Source: Rhodoferax sp. OV413 (GTDB lineage Bacteria > Pseudomonadota > Gammaproteobacteria > Burkholderiales > Burkholderiaceae_C). From it: 64,000 bases of DNA. The stretch's first letter is position 1. Every line of letters begins with the position of its first letter. The notes beneath the pieces are model-generated. The model saw only the letters and a program-made list of their open reading frames with translations. It was not told where the DNA came from and made no database searches. Below are positions 1 through 8,265 of this stretch, one piece after another. The position numbers and the translations under genes were made by a program. The stretch is taken from assembly GCF_900104385.1 (NCBI RefSeq), contig NZ_FNJA01000004.1:372001-436000 (forward strand), in the 5' to 3' direction.

Positions 1-666
1 AAATGCATCGGCATACCGGGAGGCCGCGACCATCGCATGGCGTCCTCCATTGGACGTGCCGGCGATGTAGGAGCGATCGGGGGCCTTGCCATACGCTTCT
101 TTGACCAAGGCTTTGGCCATGGGTGTAAGCGTGCCTACAGCGGTGTAGCCGTAGTCCAGACGGGCCTGTGGGTCCAAACCAAAAAGCGGATTCTGCGCAG
201 AGGAATGGCCGGCGTCGGAGCTGATGATGGCAAAGCCCATCTGCAACCCATTGCGCAGCAGTCCACCGCTGCCGATCGCAGAGCCACCATCTGCAACGGC
301 AACATTGCCATCGGTACCACCGTTGGCCTGGTACAAGAATCGCCCGCTCCAGTCCTTCGGTAAACGCATCTGAAAGCCGATGGCGTAGTTCTGGCCATCG
401 ACCGCGCTGATGCGCTCGTTCATGCGCCCTACCACCAGGCAGTGCTCGCCGACAGGCTGACCGGCGTTGGAGAGTGTGCCCGCAGCGACTACGCTGGCTG
501 ACGCGATCGTCGTTCTGGCAAAGCTGAAACCGCTGAGCGTTGCGCAGTTGGCGATAGTGGCCGGCTGGGCCGCCGCAAGTTGCGGCAGGGTATCGTTGTC
601 GCTGCCGCCGCAAGCTGCAAGGCCAAAGCTGCTGAGGAGAATGGGTAAGAAGAATTTAGCTGTCAT
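1..666 (-). CDS. Tannase/feruloyl-esterase-like lipoprotein (3' part cut by window edge)
   Basis: This reading frame is open from the ATG at 666 to the window edge, so only the first 222 residues are visible. It begins with a lipoprotein signal peptide whose lipobox is LAAC followed by GGSDND. Near the visible end is GTSNGGRHAM, the nucleophile elbow (G-x-S-x-G-G-R) of the tannase/feruloyl esterase family of alpha/beta hydrolases. These enzymes cleave esters of aromatic acids in the periplasm or outside the cell. It follows the porin by 25 bp on the same strand and is probably the last visible gene of the catabolic operon. The family call is good; the actual ester substrate cannot be told. 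Confidence 0.8.
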   Translation of the reverse strand, partial: MTAKFFLPILLSSFGLAACGGSDNDTLPQLAAAQPATIANCATLSGFSFARTTIASASVVAAGTLSNAGQPVGEHCLVVGRMNERISAVDGQNYAIGFQMRLPKDWSGRFLYQANGGTDGNVAVADGGSAIGSGGLLRNGLQMGFAIISSDAGHSSAQNPLFGLDPQARLDYGYTAVGTLTPMAKALVKEAYGKAPDRSYIAGTSNGGRHAMVAASRYADAF

Positions 667-691
667 GGGATGTCTTTCGCTGTGCCGGATT

Positions 692-1762
692 TCAGAAGCT
701 GTGACGAATGCCCAGATCCAGGCCGGTCCAGGTGGCGTTGGCCACGCCCGTGACCCCACCACCCGTCAATGCGGCACCGTTGCGGTTTTGCAGCCGCGAG
801 TAGGTGGAATAGACCGCCGTGCGCTTGGACAGGTTGTAGACATAACCCGCGGCCATCTGGTTGGCACTGCGCCCGCTGGCCGAGTTGTCCTTGACGCGTG
901 AGTAGGAGATGGGGATGTACCCAAGCCCCAAGTTGATCTGGGTGCCCAGCATCCATCCATGGGATCGGTTCGGTGCAGCGACCACCTCCTTGTCGTCGCG
1001 AAACACCAATGCCATGGCTTTGACGGCGCCGAACTGGTAGCTCGCGCCCGCACTGCTCGTGGTGACATCGCCACTGTTCAAGTTGGTCACGCCGTGGGAG
1101 ACAGCAAAGCTCACACTGTCTTGCGCGTAACCCAGGCGAATACCGGCATATTTGCCGTCCTTGCGGGTGGCCGGCGTAGCGGCGGTATTTTCCGCAAAAG
1201 CGTACATGGCCTGGCCATAAAAGCCATTCAAACCAGGCAGAACGTAGCCAAGGCTATTGGAGGCACGAACCGCCGTCTGCACCGTGGACACCCGTGTCAA
1301 AGCCCCTTGCGCCACGTTGTTGACCGACCCCGCGCCGGCGCTGCCGAACGGATCGAAGGCGCTATGGTTCCAGTAGGTAGGAACAAAATCACGGCCCAGC
1401 CTAAGCTCGCCCCAGGTCTTGGACAGCAGGCTCACCGTAGCACGGCGGTTGAAGGTCAGCCCGCCGCCGCCCGTCGTCGTCAGGTTGTCGGTACTGGTCA
1501 GCGCACCGGCACCTGTGTCCATGTTCAGGCCAGCGTCCAATACGAAGCCCGCCGACAGCCCATCACCCAGATCTTCCGTGCCCCGAAACCCGATGCGGCT
1601 GAACTGGTGGCCACCCACGCCGTTCAGACGATGCATGCTGGCGCCGCCCTGCTGGGCACGCTGTAAGGTGACATCCAGAATGCCGAACACGGTGAGGGAC
1701 GTTTGGGCATGGGCGGCGCCTGCGGCAACAAGGGTCAAGGCAGTGGCAAGTTTTTTCTTCAT
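692..1762 (-). CDS. Gram-negative porin, trimeric beta-barrel type
   Basis: The protein has 356 residues, a 20-residue signal peptide ending AHA, a first strand of the SLTVFGILD type, many short amphipathic strands, and a C-terminal phenylalanine (RHSF) that acts as the outer-membrane assembly signal. It is the usual size for Burkholderiales general porins (Porin_4 family). The ATG is preceded by a clear GGAGACC ribosome site. Lying between the nitroreductase and the esterase-like gene of a catabolic operon, it probably admits the small acidic or aromatic substrate of that operon. The ligand itself is an inference. Confidence 0.92.
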   Translation of the reverse strand: MKKKLATALTLVAAGAAHAQTSLTVFGILDVTLQRAQQGGASMHRLNGVGGHQFSRIGFRGTEDLGDGLSAGFVLDAGLNMDTGAGALTSTDNLTTTGGGGLTFNRRATVSLLSKTWGELRLGRDFVPTYWNHSAFDPFGSAGAGSVNNVAQGALTRVSTVQTAVRASNSLGYVLPGLNGFYGQAMYAFAENTAATPATRKDGKYAGIRLGYAQDSVSFAVSHGVTNLNSGDVTTSSAGASYQFGAVKAMALVFRDDKEVVAAPNRSHGWMLGTQINLGLGYIPISYSRVKDNSASGRSANQMAAGYVYNLSKRTAVYSTYSRLQNRNGAALTGGGVTGVANATWTGLDLGIRHSF

Positions 1763-1845
1763 GGTGGTCTCCGTTGTAAATTTTTTAGGCGTGACTGCAC
1801 GGGCGCAGCGCGGGAGCTGCGTCTTCTTTGGTAGTGCGAGGGGTT

Positions 1846-1870
1846 TAGGTCCGAACGCTGTGCGGACCTA
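1846..1870. other. Inverted repeat between nitroreductase and porin genes
   Basis: TAGGTCCG (1846-1853) and CGGACCTA (1863-1870) form a perfect 8-bp stem with a 9-base loop. It lies in the 141-bp gap upstream of the porin gene. There is no run of T on either side, so it is a weak terminator candidate. It could be an attenuator or an operator that sets porin expression apart from the genes upstream. Confidence 0.4.
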
Positions 1871-1903
1871 GGGGTTCAAGCCGAAAGAGGCCTGTGTTCG
1901 ATG

Positions 1904-2479
1904 TCAGAGAATCTGGGCAACCTCATCGAAGCCCAGCCTCGGGCCCCGCGGATGGTTGCCCGCTGGGTCACCAAAACCCAGGTTCACGAGGAAGTTGGTT
2001 TTGTACCGCCCGTCCGGGAAGAACTCGGCATCGACCCGGGCGGCATCGAAGCCGCTCATGGGTCCGGCATCCAGCCCCAGCAGACGGGCGGCCACGATCA
2101 GGTAGCCACCTTGCAGCGCGCTGTTGCGAAACGCCGTGGCCTGCGCCAGCACAGCGTTGTTCTCGAACATCGGCTTGGCGTTGACCGCTGGAAACTGCTG
2201 TGGAAGCTGGTCGTAGAACCGCGAATCCTGCGCCACCACCACAGTCACAGGCGCATGCAGAGTCTTCTCCAGATTGCCGGCAGAGAGGGCGGGTGCCAGC
2301 CGCTTCTTGGCTTCTGCGGAGCGCAGAAAGAGAAAGCGACCCGGCTGGCTGTTCATGGATGTGGGACCCCACTTCAAGGTGTCGTACAGCTGGCGCAGCA
2401 ATGCATCGCTGACTTCGCGTGGCTGAAAGGCGTTGAAGGTGCGTGCCTGCAGAAAGGCGCGGTCAAGGGCTTCGGTCAT
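1904..2479 (-). CDS. Nitroreductase-family flavoprotein (RutE/malonic semialdehyde reductase-like)
   Basis: This 191-residue protein matches the FMN-dependent nitroreductase fold of the RutE/YdfN subgroup: RTFNAFQ near the start, the WGPTSMNSQPGRF segment that contacts FMN, and the C-terminal LVNLGFGDP motif. RutE reduces malonic semialdehyde to 3-hydroxypropionate in pyrimidine breakdown, but no other rut gene is present. A role in reducing an aldehyde, enone or quinone in this operon is therefore an inference. It lies 70 bp downstream of the tautomerase gene and 141 bp upstream of the porin gene on the same strand. Family confidence is high, substrate unknown. Confidence 0.85.
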   Translation of the reverse strand: MTEALDRAFLQARTFNAFQPREVSDALLRQLYDTLKWGPTSMNSQPGRFLFLRSAEAKKRLAPALSAGNLEKTLHAPVTVVVAQDSRFYDQLPQQFPAVNAKPMFENNAVLAQATAFRNSALQGGYLIVAARLLGLDAGPMSGFDAARVDAEFFPDGRYKTNFLVNLGFGDPAGNHPRGPRLGFDEVAQIL

Positions 2480-2549
2480 GGTGGTAGAGCTTGGGTCAAG
2501 CGTAGGAAGGTGGTGGAAGGAATTCAGCGCAGTCCGTCGTGCAGCTGTG

Positions 2550-2774
2550 TCACTTTGGTTGCTCCCTGGCCGGTGGGCGGGCTTGCTCGGTGGTCAGCGG
2601 CTTTCCGCCCACCCCCCACAGGCCGCTGCGCACCTCGACGATGGCGCAACGCGTCATCGGGCGCATACCCTCGCCGCCTACACGCACTACGGCCTCGGCC
2701 AGCTCGGCGATGAGTTGCTGTTTCTGGTCGTCGTCGAGGACACCCTCGATGATCTTGACATTAATGAATGGCAT
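2550..2774 (-). CDS. 4-oxalocrotonate tautomerase family protein
   Basis: The 74-residue protein starts Met-Pro-Phe-Ile-Asn-Val-Lys-Ile. After removal of Met, Pro becomes the N-terminal catalytic base of the tautomerase superfamily. The length is typical (about 60-75 residues), and the middle carries the usual helix with DDQKQQLIAELAEAVV. These enzymes interconvert enol and keto forms of 2-oxo acids from ring cleavage. Its presence with a VOC protein, an FAH-family hydrolase and an aldehyde dehydrogenase suggests meta-cleavage-like chemistry. The start is preceded by AAGGAAAACC. Directly upstream is a hexamer repeat that may affect expression. Confidence 0.85.
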   Translation of the reverse strand: MPFINVKIIEGVLDDDQKQQLIAELAEAVVRVGGEGMRPMTRCAIVEVRSGLWGVGGKPLTTEQARPPAREQPK

Positions 2775-2784
2775 GGTTTTCCTT

Positions 2785-2814
2785 GGTTGTGGTTGTGGTT
2801 GTGGTTGTGGCTGT
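2785..2814. repeat. Hexanucleotide tandem repeat GGTTGT x4 plus one variant unit
   Basis: Four perfect GGTTGT units are followed by GGCTGT in the 51-bp gap between the aldehyde dehydrogenase stop and the tautomerase start. On the coding strand the repeat ends just before the AAGGA ribosome site of the tautomerase gene. Tracts like this change length by strand slippage, so it could tune expression. That effect is an inference. Confidence 0.8.
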
Positions 2815-2825
2815 GCCGTGCAGCT

Positions 2826-4265
2826 TCAAGCCGCGGTGTAAGCCGTCTTCACGGTGGTGTAGAACTCTGCGGCGTACCGGCCCTGCTCGCGTGGCCCATG
2901 GCTTGAAGCCTTGCGGCCACCGAACGGCACGTGGTAATCCACCCCCGCAGTAGCTACGTTGACCATCACCATGCCTGCCTGCGCATGCCGCTTGAAGTGC
3001 GATGCGTGCTTCAAACTGGTGGTGCAGATGCCGCTGGACAGCCCAAACTGCGTGTCGTTGGCAACGGCCAGCGCTTCGGCGTAATCACGCACACGGATCA
3101 CGTTGGCTACCGGGCCAAACACTTCTTCGCGGCTGATACGCATCGTGTTGTGGGTTTCGGTAAACAAGGTGGGCAGCAGGTAATGACCGGGATGCCCCTG
3201 CGCGTCGCTGGGTCTGGCCTCGCCTCCGAAGGCCAGATGCGCGCCTTCCGCCCGGGCCGATGCGATGTAGTCCAGGTCGATGCGCAGTTGAACCTCGTCC
3301 ACCACCGGGCCGATATCGGTGCCCACACTGCGGGCATCCGCCACCGTCAGGCTTTGCAGACGCTTGACCACGGCCGCCACGAAGCGGTCATGGATCGCGT
3401 CGGTGACGATCAAACGGCTGGCGGCGGTACAGCGCTGCCCTGTCGAATAAAAAGCACTCTGCACAGCGCAGTGCACCGCCACCTCCAGGTCGGCGTCGTC
3501 CAGCACGACCAGCGGGTTCTTACCGCCCATCTCCAGCTGCATCTTGGTGCCGCGCGTGCTGGCCGCCGCCGCCAGCCGCTGCCCCGTTGCGGCCGAGCCG
3601 GTGAAAGTAACCGCCGCGACGCGCGGGTCTTCGGTGAGCGCAGGGCCCACGACAGCCCCACGCCCCATGACGAGGTTGAACACCCCTGCCGGCAGGCCGC
3701 TGTTCGCCAGGACCTCGGCCAGTGCCCAGGCAGAGCCAGGCACCAGCTCGGCCGGCTTGAAGACCACCGTGTTGCCGTAGGCCAGCGCCGGTGCAATCTT
3801 CCACGCCGGAATGGCGATGGGAAAATTCCACGGCGTGATGGCCGTGACCACGCCAATGGGCTCTCGCGTGACCTCGACGCCCACACCGGGCCGTACCGAG
3901 CTCACCGCATCTCCGGTCAAACGCAACGCCTCGCCCGCAAAAAACTTGAAGATCTGGCCCGCCCGTGCCACTTCGCCGGTAGCCTCGGGCAAGGTCTTGC
4001 CTTCTTCCCGCGCAAGCAGGTCCCCTAGCTCGGCACGGCGCGCCAGCAAGGTGGTGCCGACGGCATCCAACACATCGAAGCGCTGCTGCGGCGTGCTGTG
4101 GCTCCAGGATTCAAAGGCCTGGCTGGCCGCATCGACCGCCTGCCGTGCCTGCGCGGGGTCGGCCTGCGCGTACTCCCCGACGATGTCACGCGTATCGGAT
4201 GGATTTACATTGACGGCGACACCCGCGCCTGCAAGCCACTGGCCGCCGATGAGGTTGGCGTGCAT
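2826..4265 (-). CDS. NAD(P)-dependent aldehyde dehydrogenase
   Basis: From the ATG at 4265 the protein has 479 residues, standard for the ALDH superfamily. Visible motifs are the cofactor-site ITPWNFP, FTGSAATG, the catalytic glutamate E245 in LEMGGKNP, and the catalytic cysteine C279 in GQRCTAASR. It resembles the semialdehyde dehydrogenase group (2,5-dioxovalerate/succinate-semialdehyde-like), which oxidises small carboxylic semialdehydes. A longer frame reaches 4307, but 4265 is preferred because it gives the normal N-terminus (HANLIGGQW) and overlaps the upstream VOC stop as TGATG, indicating translational coupling. It is part of the LysR-linked catabolic operon. Confidence 0.93.
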   Translation of the reverse strand: MHANLIGGQWLAGAGVAVNVNPSDTRDIVGEYAQADPAQARQAVDAASQAFESWSHSTPQQRFDVLDAVGTTLLARRAELGDLLAREEGKTLPEATGEVARAGQIFKFFAGEALRLTGDAVSSVRPGVGVEVTREPIGVVTAITPWNFPIAIPAWKIAPALAYGNTVVFKPAELVPGSAWALAEVLANSGLPAGVFNLVMGRGAVVGPALTEDPRVAAVTFTGSAATGQRLAAAASTRGTKMQLEMGGKNPLVVLDDADLEVAVHCAVQSAFYSTGQRCTAASRLIVTDAIHDRFVAAVVKRLQSLTVADARSVGTDIGPVVDEVQLRIDLDYIASARAEGAHLAFGGEARPSDAQGHPGHYLLPTLFTETHNTMRISREEVFGPVANVIRVRDYAEALAVANDTQFGLSSGICTTSLKHASHFKRHAQAGMVMVNVATAGVDYHVPFGGRKASSHGPREQGRYAAEFYTTVKTAYTAA

Positions 4266-4813
4266 CAGTCGCGCCCTGCACCGCGTTCGCGGAATTGGGC
4301 CTGCCATTGGTCCAGCGGCAGGTAGCTGGGGTCGTCACGCACCATACGCTCGGTTTCGGCCAGCAACTCGGCTTCGCTGCGCGACAGGTCCAGGGGCGTG
4401 CCGTAAGGCTGGTTCACGTAGAACGGCGTGTCCATATACACCTCGACGCGGTTCCCCTCCGGATCGAAGTAGTACAAGGACCAGGCGTTGCCATGGTTCA
4501 TAGGCCGCAATTCGTAGGCACCTTTGGCTTCGGCAATGTCGCGGTTGCGCCTAAGCTCCTCCACGTCCGGCACCAGGAAGGACATTTGCATCACCGTACT
4601 CACCTTGGCTTCAGGCGGGCGCCCTGCCGACAGCACCAGTTGGTGGTGTTGGTCTTCGGTGGCACTCATGAACACCAGCCGGTTGCCGAAGTTCTTGCCG
4701 ATACCTTCGTCGGTAATCGTCAGCCGAAACACCGAGGTGTAGAAGTCCACCATGCGGTCCAGGTCGAAGACATAGATCCCGAAATGGGCGGGAGTGGGTC
4801 GTAGTACTTTCAT
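4265..4813 (-). CDS. VOC-family protein (glyoxalase/extradiol dioxygenase fold)
   Basis: The 182-residue protein has the vicinal-oxygen-chelate pattern: an early HFGIYVFDLDRMVDFY strand-helix, a middle DQHHQLVL with a candidate metal histidine, and NRVEVYMDTP with the late metal-ligand glutamate after YYFDPEGN. It resembles single-unit BphC/catechol-dioxygenase-like proteins, but the family also includes isomerases and epimerases. It starts 3 bp after the Bug gene stop and shares one base with the aldehyde dehydrogenase start, so the three are one transcript. Ring cleavage or glyoxalase-type chemistry on the operon substrate is possible; the reaction is not determined. Confidence 0.85.
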   Translation of the reverse strand: MKVLRPTPAHFGIYVFDLDRMVDFYTSVFRLTITDEGIGKNFGNRLVFMSATEDQHHQLVLSAGRPPEAKVSTVMQMSFLVPDVEELRRNRDIAEAKGAYELRPMNHGNAWSLYYFDPEGNRVEVYMDTPFYVNQPYGTPLDLSRSEAELLAETERMVRDDPSYLPLDQWQAQFRERGAGRD

Positions 4814-4816
4814 GTT

Positions 4817-5791
4817 CTATTCCTTTGAAATTTTTGCGTCAGCGACCAGTTGCACCCAGCGTTTGACATCGGCGTCGATGCGGGCCCGCAGTTCGTCCGG
4901 GGTGGCGGTGCTGGTCTCGCCGCCCGTGGTTTCCTCGATCCTCGCGCGTATGTCGGGGCGGGCCAGCACGGCGTTCACCTCGGTGTTCAAGCGTTTGACT
5001 ACCGATGCGGGTGTGCCTGCGGGGGCCAAAAGGGCCGTCCATGACTTCACCTCGTAACGGGGAACACCCTGTTCGGCCACGGTGGGCACGTCGGGCAGGC
5101 CCGGCCAGCGGGTACTGCCGCTGGTGCCCAGCGCACGCAGCTTGCCCGCCTTGATATGGCTCACCGCAGCGGTAGGGGCCAGCACGACAAAATCAACCTC
5201 GGCGCCCAGCACTGCGCTGACCGCGGCACTTTCGCCCTTGTAAGGAATATGGTTCATCTGCACACCCGCCATCTGCGCCATTAGCGCACCGCTGAGGTGC
5301 TGGCCTGTCCCGATGCCGGCGGACCCGTAGGTCACCATTCCCGGCTTGGCACTGGCTGCGGCCAGCAGGTCTTTGATGGTGTGAAATTTGCCCTGTGCAT
5401 TCACAACGATCAGAAACGGAAATGTGCTGACTGCCGCCACGGGCTGAAACGACTTGACGGCGTCATAGGGCAGCTTTCCGTACATAGCCGGCGAAATAGC
5501 ATGTCCCCCGGTGGCCAGCAGCAAGGTGTAACCATCGGGCTTGGCCTTGGCTACGGTATCGGCAGCCAGCACCCCACCGGCTCCGGGCTTGGGCTCCACA
5601 ATGATCGGCTGCCCCAGGGGCTTGCTCAACTCGGCACCCAGCAGCCGCGCCACCGTGTCCGCATTGCCGCCTGGGCCGAAGCCGTGCAGCACGCGGATCA
5701 CCTGGGCGGGATAGGTTTCTGCATGTGCCACTGCGGCACAGAGTACGGCTGCAGCCGATGCGGCCAGGGCAGTCCGTCTTGCGATGTTCAT
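4817..5791 (-). CDS. Bug-family (TctC-like) periplasmic substrate-binding protein
   Basis: From the ATG at 5791 the protein has 324 residues with a signal peptide ending AHA-ETYPAQ. The family hallmarks are visible: VLHGFGPGGNADTVAR, the PKPGAGG loop that binds carboxylate groups, and YGSAGIGTGQHL. Bug proteins are very abundant in Burkholderiales and capture carboxylates in the periplasm; most lack adjacent TctA/TctB membrane genes, as here. An upstream in-frame start (5845) is rejected because 5791 has a good GGAGACAAATCC ribosome site and gives a proper signal peptide. It probably binds the operon's acid substrate. Confidence 0.92.
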   Translation of the reverse strand: MNIARRTALAASAAAVLCAAVAHAETYPAQVIRVLHGFGPGGNADTVARLLGAELSKPLGQPIIVEPKPGAGGVLAADTVAKAKPDGYTLLLATGGHAISPAMYGKLPYDAVKSFQPVAAVSTFPFLIVVNAQGKFHTIKDLLAAASAKPGMVTYGSAGIGTGQHLSGALMAQMAGVQMNHIPYKGESAAVSAVLGAEVDFVVLAPTAAVSHIKAGKLRALGTSGSTRWPGLPDVPTVAEQGVPRYEVKSWTALLAPAGTPASVVKRLNTEVNAVLARPDIRARIEETTGGETSTATPDELRARIDADVKRWVQLVADAKISKE

Positions 5792-5878
5792 GGATTTGTC
5801 TCCGTTGACCGCTGAACGCGGTTCGATGTGGTGTGTCAGGGGCAAAGCGTCAAATGGGCATAGCCAAGCAGCCGTAAT

Positions 5879-6742
5879 TCATGCGGCCTGCGCAATAGGG
5901 TTGCGCAGCACGCCGATGCCTTCGATCTCGACCTCGACCACGTCGCCGGGCACCATGAAACGCGGGGGTTTCTTGCTCCAGCCTACGCCCCCGGGTGTGC
6001 CGGTCACGATCACATCTCCAGGCACCAAAGTGAAGATCGTCGACGCGTATTCGATCTGCTGGGCTACCGAGAAGATCATGTCCGCCGTGGTGGTGGACTG
6101 CACCAGTTCACCGTTGAGCCGGGTGGTCAGTTTCAGGGCGCGGTCGGGAGCGATTTCGTCGGTGGTCACCAGCCAGGGACCAAAAGCGCCTGTGGCTTCA
6201 AAATTCTTGCCTGCACAGATGGCTTTCGCGTGGAACTGCCACTCGCGGATGCTGGCGTCGTTATAGACCGAGTAGCCAGCGATGTATTCGTGTGCCTGGG
6301 CGGCCGGGATGTTGCGCCCCTCTTTGCCAATCACCACGGCGAGCTCACCCTCCCAGTCGAGAGACTGCGAAACATGCGGGCGCAGGATGGGCTGTCCATG
6401 TGCGACTTGAGAGCGCCACACCCGCAAGAAGATGGGCGGAAAAGCCGAGAGCTCACGGTCCAGTCCTGCGGCCACCACTTCGCGGTGGTGGTCGTGGTAG
6501 TTGCGTATCGCGCACACGATTTTTTCGGGCTGCGGAATCACCGGCAAGTAGCGGATGGCGTCCAGCGGAATGTCTGCCAGAACCGAAGCGGCATCCTGCG
6601 CCACGGCCGACAGCCGGCCTGCCGCAATATAGGACTGCAGCGTTGGGTACTGCGGGTAGGCGCGGCCCAGGTCGGCCACGTGATGGCCCTGCACCACGCC
6701 CCAGCTGGCACGGCCACCATGTTCAAAAGAAAGAAGTTTCAT
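5879..6742 (-). CDS. Fumarylacetoacetate hydrolase (FAH) family protein
   Basis: The 287-residue protein has the FAH fold, with a short N-terminal domain (KLLSFEHGGRASWGVV) and the catalytic domain carrying LDWEGELAVVIGKEGRNI, the YNDASIREWQ segment and PGDVIVTGTPGGVG. Conserved acidic residues in these motifs bind the divalent metal. Family members hydrolyse C-C bonds in 2,4-dioxo acids, decarboxylate oxaloacetate-like acids, or hydrate 2-oxopent-4-enoates. It starts 24 bp after the CoA-transferase stop and precedes the Bug gene by 87 bp. In this operon it may process the product of ring opening. Confidence 0.9.
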   Translation of the reverse strand: MKLLSFEHGGRASWGVVQGHHVADLGRAYPQYPTLQSYIAAGRLSAVAQDAASVLADIPLDAIRYLPVIPQPEKIVCAIRNYHDHHREVVAAGLDRELSAFPPIFLRVWRSQVAHGQPILRPHVSQSLDWEGELAVVIGKEGRNIPAAQAHEYIAGYSVYNDASIREWQFHAKAICAGKNFEATGAFGPWLVTTDEIAPDRALKLTTRLNGELVQSTTTADMIFSVAQQIEYASTIFTLVPGDVIVTGTPGGVGWSKKPPRFMVPGDVVEVEIEGIGVLRNPIAQAA

Positions 6743-6766
6743 TGCGTAGTTTCCAAGTAGGTGAAT

Positions 6767-7957
6767 TCAAAGAGCGCCCCGGGCCAGACCGGCCAGAACT
6801 TCGGAGGTATCGGCACCCAGTACGGGCGGGCCGCGCCGGTACTGCACCGGCGTTTTGGACAGCCGCAACGGACTGGCCACCGTGGGCACGGTGCCGGCCG
6901 CCGCGTGCGGTATGTCGACATGCAGGCCCCGTGCACGCACCTGCGCATCGGCGAAAACCTGTTCAAGATCATTGATCGGACCACACGGCACGTTGGCACG
7001 CTCCAGCAACGCAATCCATTCGGCGGTGGTGCGCTGTACCGTCAACTGGCGCAGCAGCGGCACCAGCAGCAGGCGGTGCTCAACCCGCGCAGCATTGGTC
7101 GCAAAACGCGGATCTGTAGACCATTGCGGCTGCCCGGAAGCACCGCAGAACGAGGCGAACTGCGAGTCGTTACCAACCGCCAGAATCATGTCGCCATCGG
7201 CTGTGGGAAAAGCCTCGTAGGGCACGATGCTGGGATGTGAATTGCCCAGGCGGCGCGGCGGGGTGCCGGTGACCAAGTAGTTCAATGCCTGGTTGGCCAG
7301 GCACGACACCTGCACATCCAGAAGCGCCAGGTCGATATGCTGGCCTTCGCCGGAACGTTCGCGCCATGCCAATGCGGCCAGAATGCCCGAGACCGCGTGC
7401 AAGCCCGTCAACACATCGGTCAACGCCACCCCGACCTTGACCGGTCCTGCGCCTTCGCTGCCTTCAGGAAAGCCCGTAAGGCTCATCAGACCGCCCAGCC
7501 CCTGCACCATGAAGTCGTAGCCTGGCCGCGGCGCGTAGGGCCCCGTCTGGCCAAAACCGGTGATGGAGCAGTACACCAGGCGAGGATGGATACGGGACAG
7601 ACTTTCATAGTCCAGGCCGTATTTCTTCAGCCCTCCGACCTTGAAGTTCTCGATCAGCACATCGCAACTTGCCACCAGTTCGAGCAACCGCGCCTGCCCG
7701 TCAGCGGTAGCCATGTCCAGCACCACAGACTTCTTGTTCCGGTTGGCACACAGAAAGTACGCCGACTCGACGGGCTGGCCCGCTGCATCGGTGACAAATG
7801 GCGGACCCCAGGCACGGGTGTCGTCGCCTTTCCCGGGTTGCTCTATCTTGATGACCTCGGCACCCAGATCGCCCAGCATCTGGCTGGCCCACGGCCCGGC
7901 AAGTACACGGGAGAGGTCCAGTACGCGGATGTGCGAGAGTGCGCCTTCGTTTGGCAT
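6767..7957 (-). CDS. Family III (CaiB/BaiF) CoA-transferase
   Basis: From the ATG at 7957 the protein has 396 residues, normal for the family. It begins with LSHIRVLDLSRVLAGPWA, contains NRNKKS and the GYDFMVQGLGG motif with the expected catalytic aspartate, and ends with the RGLHVD segment. Such enzymes move CoA between carboxylic acids in the cytosol, here probably to activate the imported acid. An upstream in-frame start at 8008 gives an Arg/Pro-rich leader unlike the family. It is the first gene of the minus-strand operon and is read divergently from the LysR gene. Confidence 0.92.
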   Translation of the reverse strand: MPNEGALSHIRVLDLSRVLAGPWASQMLGDLGAEVIKIEQPGKGDDTRAWGPPFVTDAAGQPVESAYFLCANRNKKSVVLDMATADGQARLLELVASCDVLIENFKVGGLKKYGLDYESLSRIHPRLVYCSITGFGQTGPYAPRPGYDFMVQGLGGLMSLTGFPEGSEGAGPVKVGVALTDVLTGLHAVSGILAALAWRERSGEGQHIDLALLDVQVSCLANQALNYLVTGTPPRRLGNSHPSIVPYEAFPTADGDMILAVGNDSQFASFCGASGQPQWSTDPRFATNAARVEHRLLLVPLLRQLTVQRTTAEWIALLERANVPCGPINDLEQVFADAQVRARGLHVDIPHAAAGTVPTVASPLRLSKTPVQYRRGPPVLGADTSEVLAGLARGAL

Positions 7958-8265
7958 GGCCACTTTTCCAGTCAACCGGCCGGGCGGCAAGATGGCGCAG
8001 CGCCGCAAAAGCAGGTACGGCGGGCGCTGGCGTGGGCAGCCTCATGGCCAGAGCATGGGGATAAATGCTGCGTTTCAAAAACGCTGACCTCGGTTAATTT
8101 CATTTGCTCTCCTGTTCTCCACCAAGCCAACTAGTGCAGTAGTTTCAGAACTCGTGCACTGCGATGGCTAGAATTTAAAGCCATTGCCCCTGTCCAACAA
8201 ACGTTTTGTTCTCATAGTCCTGTGCATAAAATTCAGTTCTTGAGAAACTTCAAAAAGCTTTTTCC
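7958..8265. promoter_or_regulatory. Divergent promoter region of the catabolic operon and LysR gene
   Basis: This 308-bp region separates the CoA-transferase start from the divergent LysR start and holds no convincing gene. It is more AT-rich near 8100-8265. AGTGCA (8133-8138) and TGCACT (8155-8160) form a spaced inverted repeat, and there is a second near-palindrome around AGTTCTTGAGAAAC close to the LysR start. LysR-type regulators usually bind such dyads between divergent genes. The exact sites are inferred. Confidence 0.5.

Noticed and set aside
2785-2814. CRISPR or satellite array
   Set aside because: It is a simple hexamer run without spacers and without cas genes.
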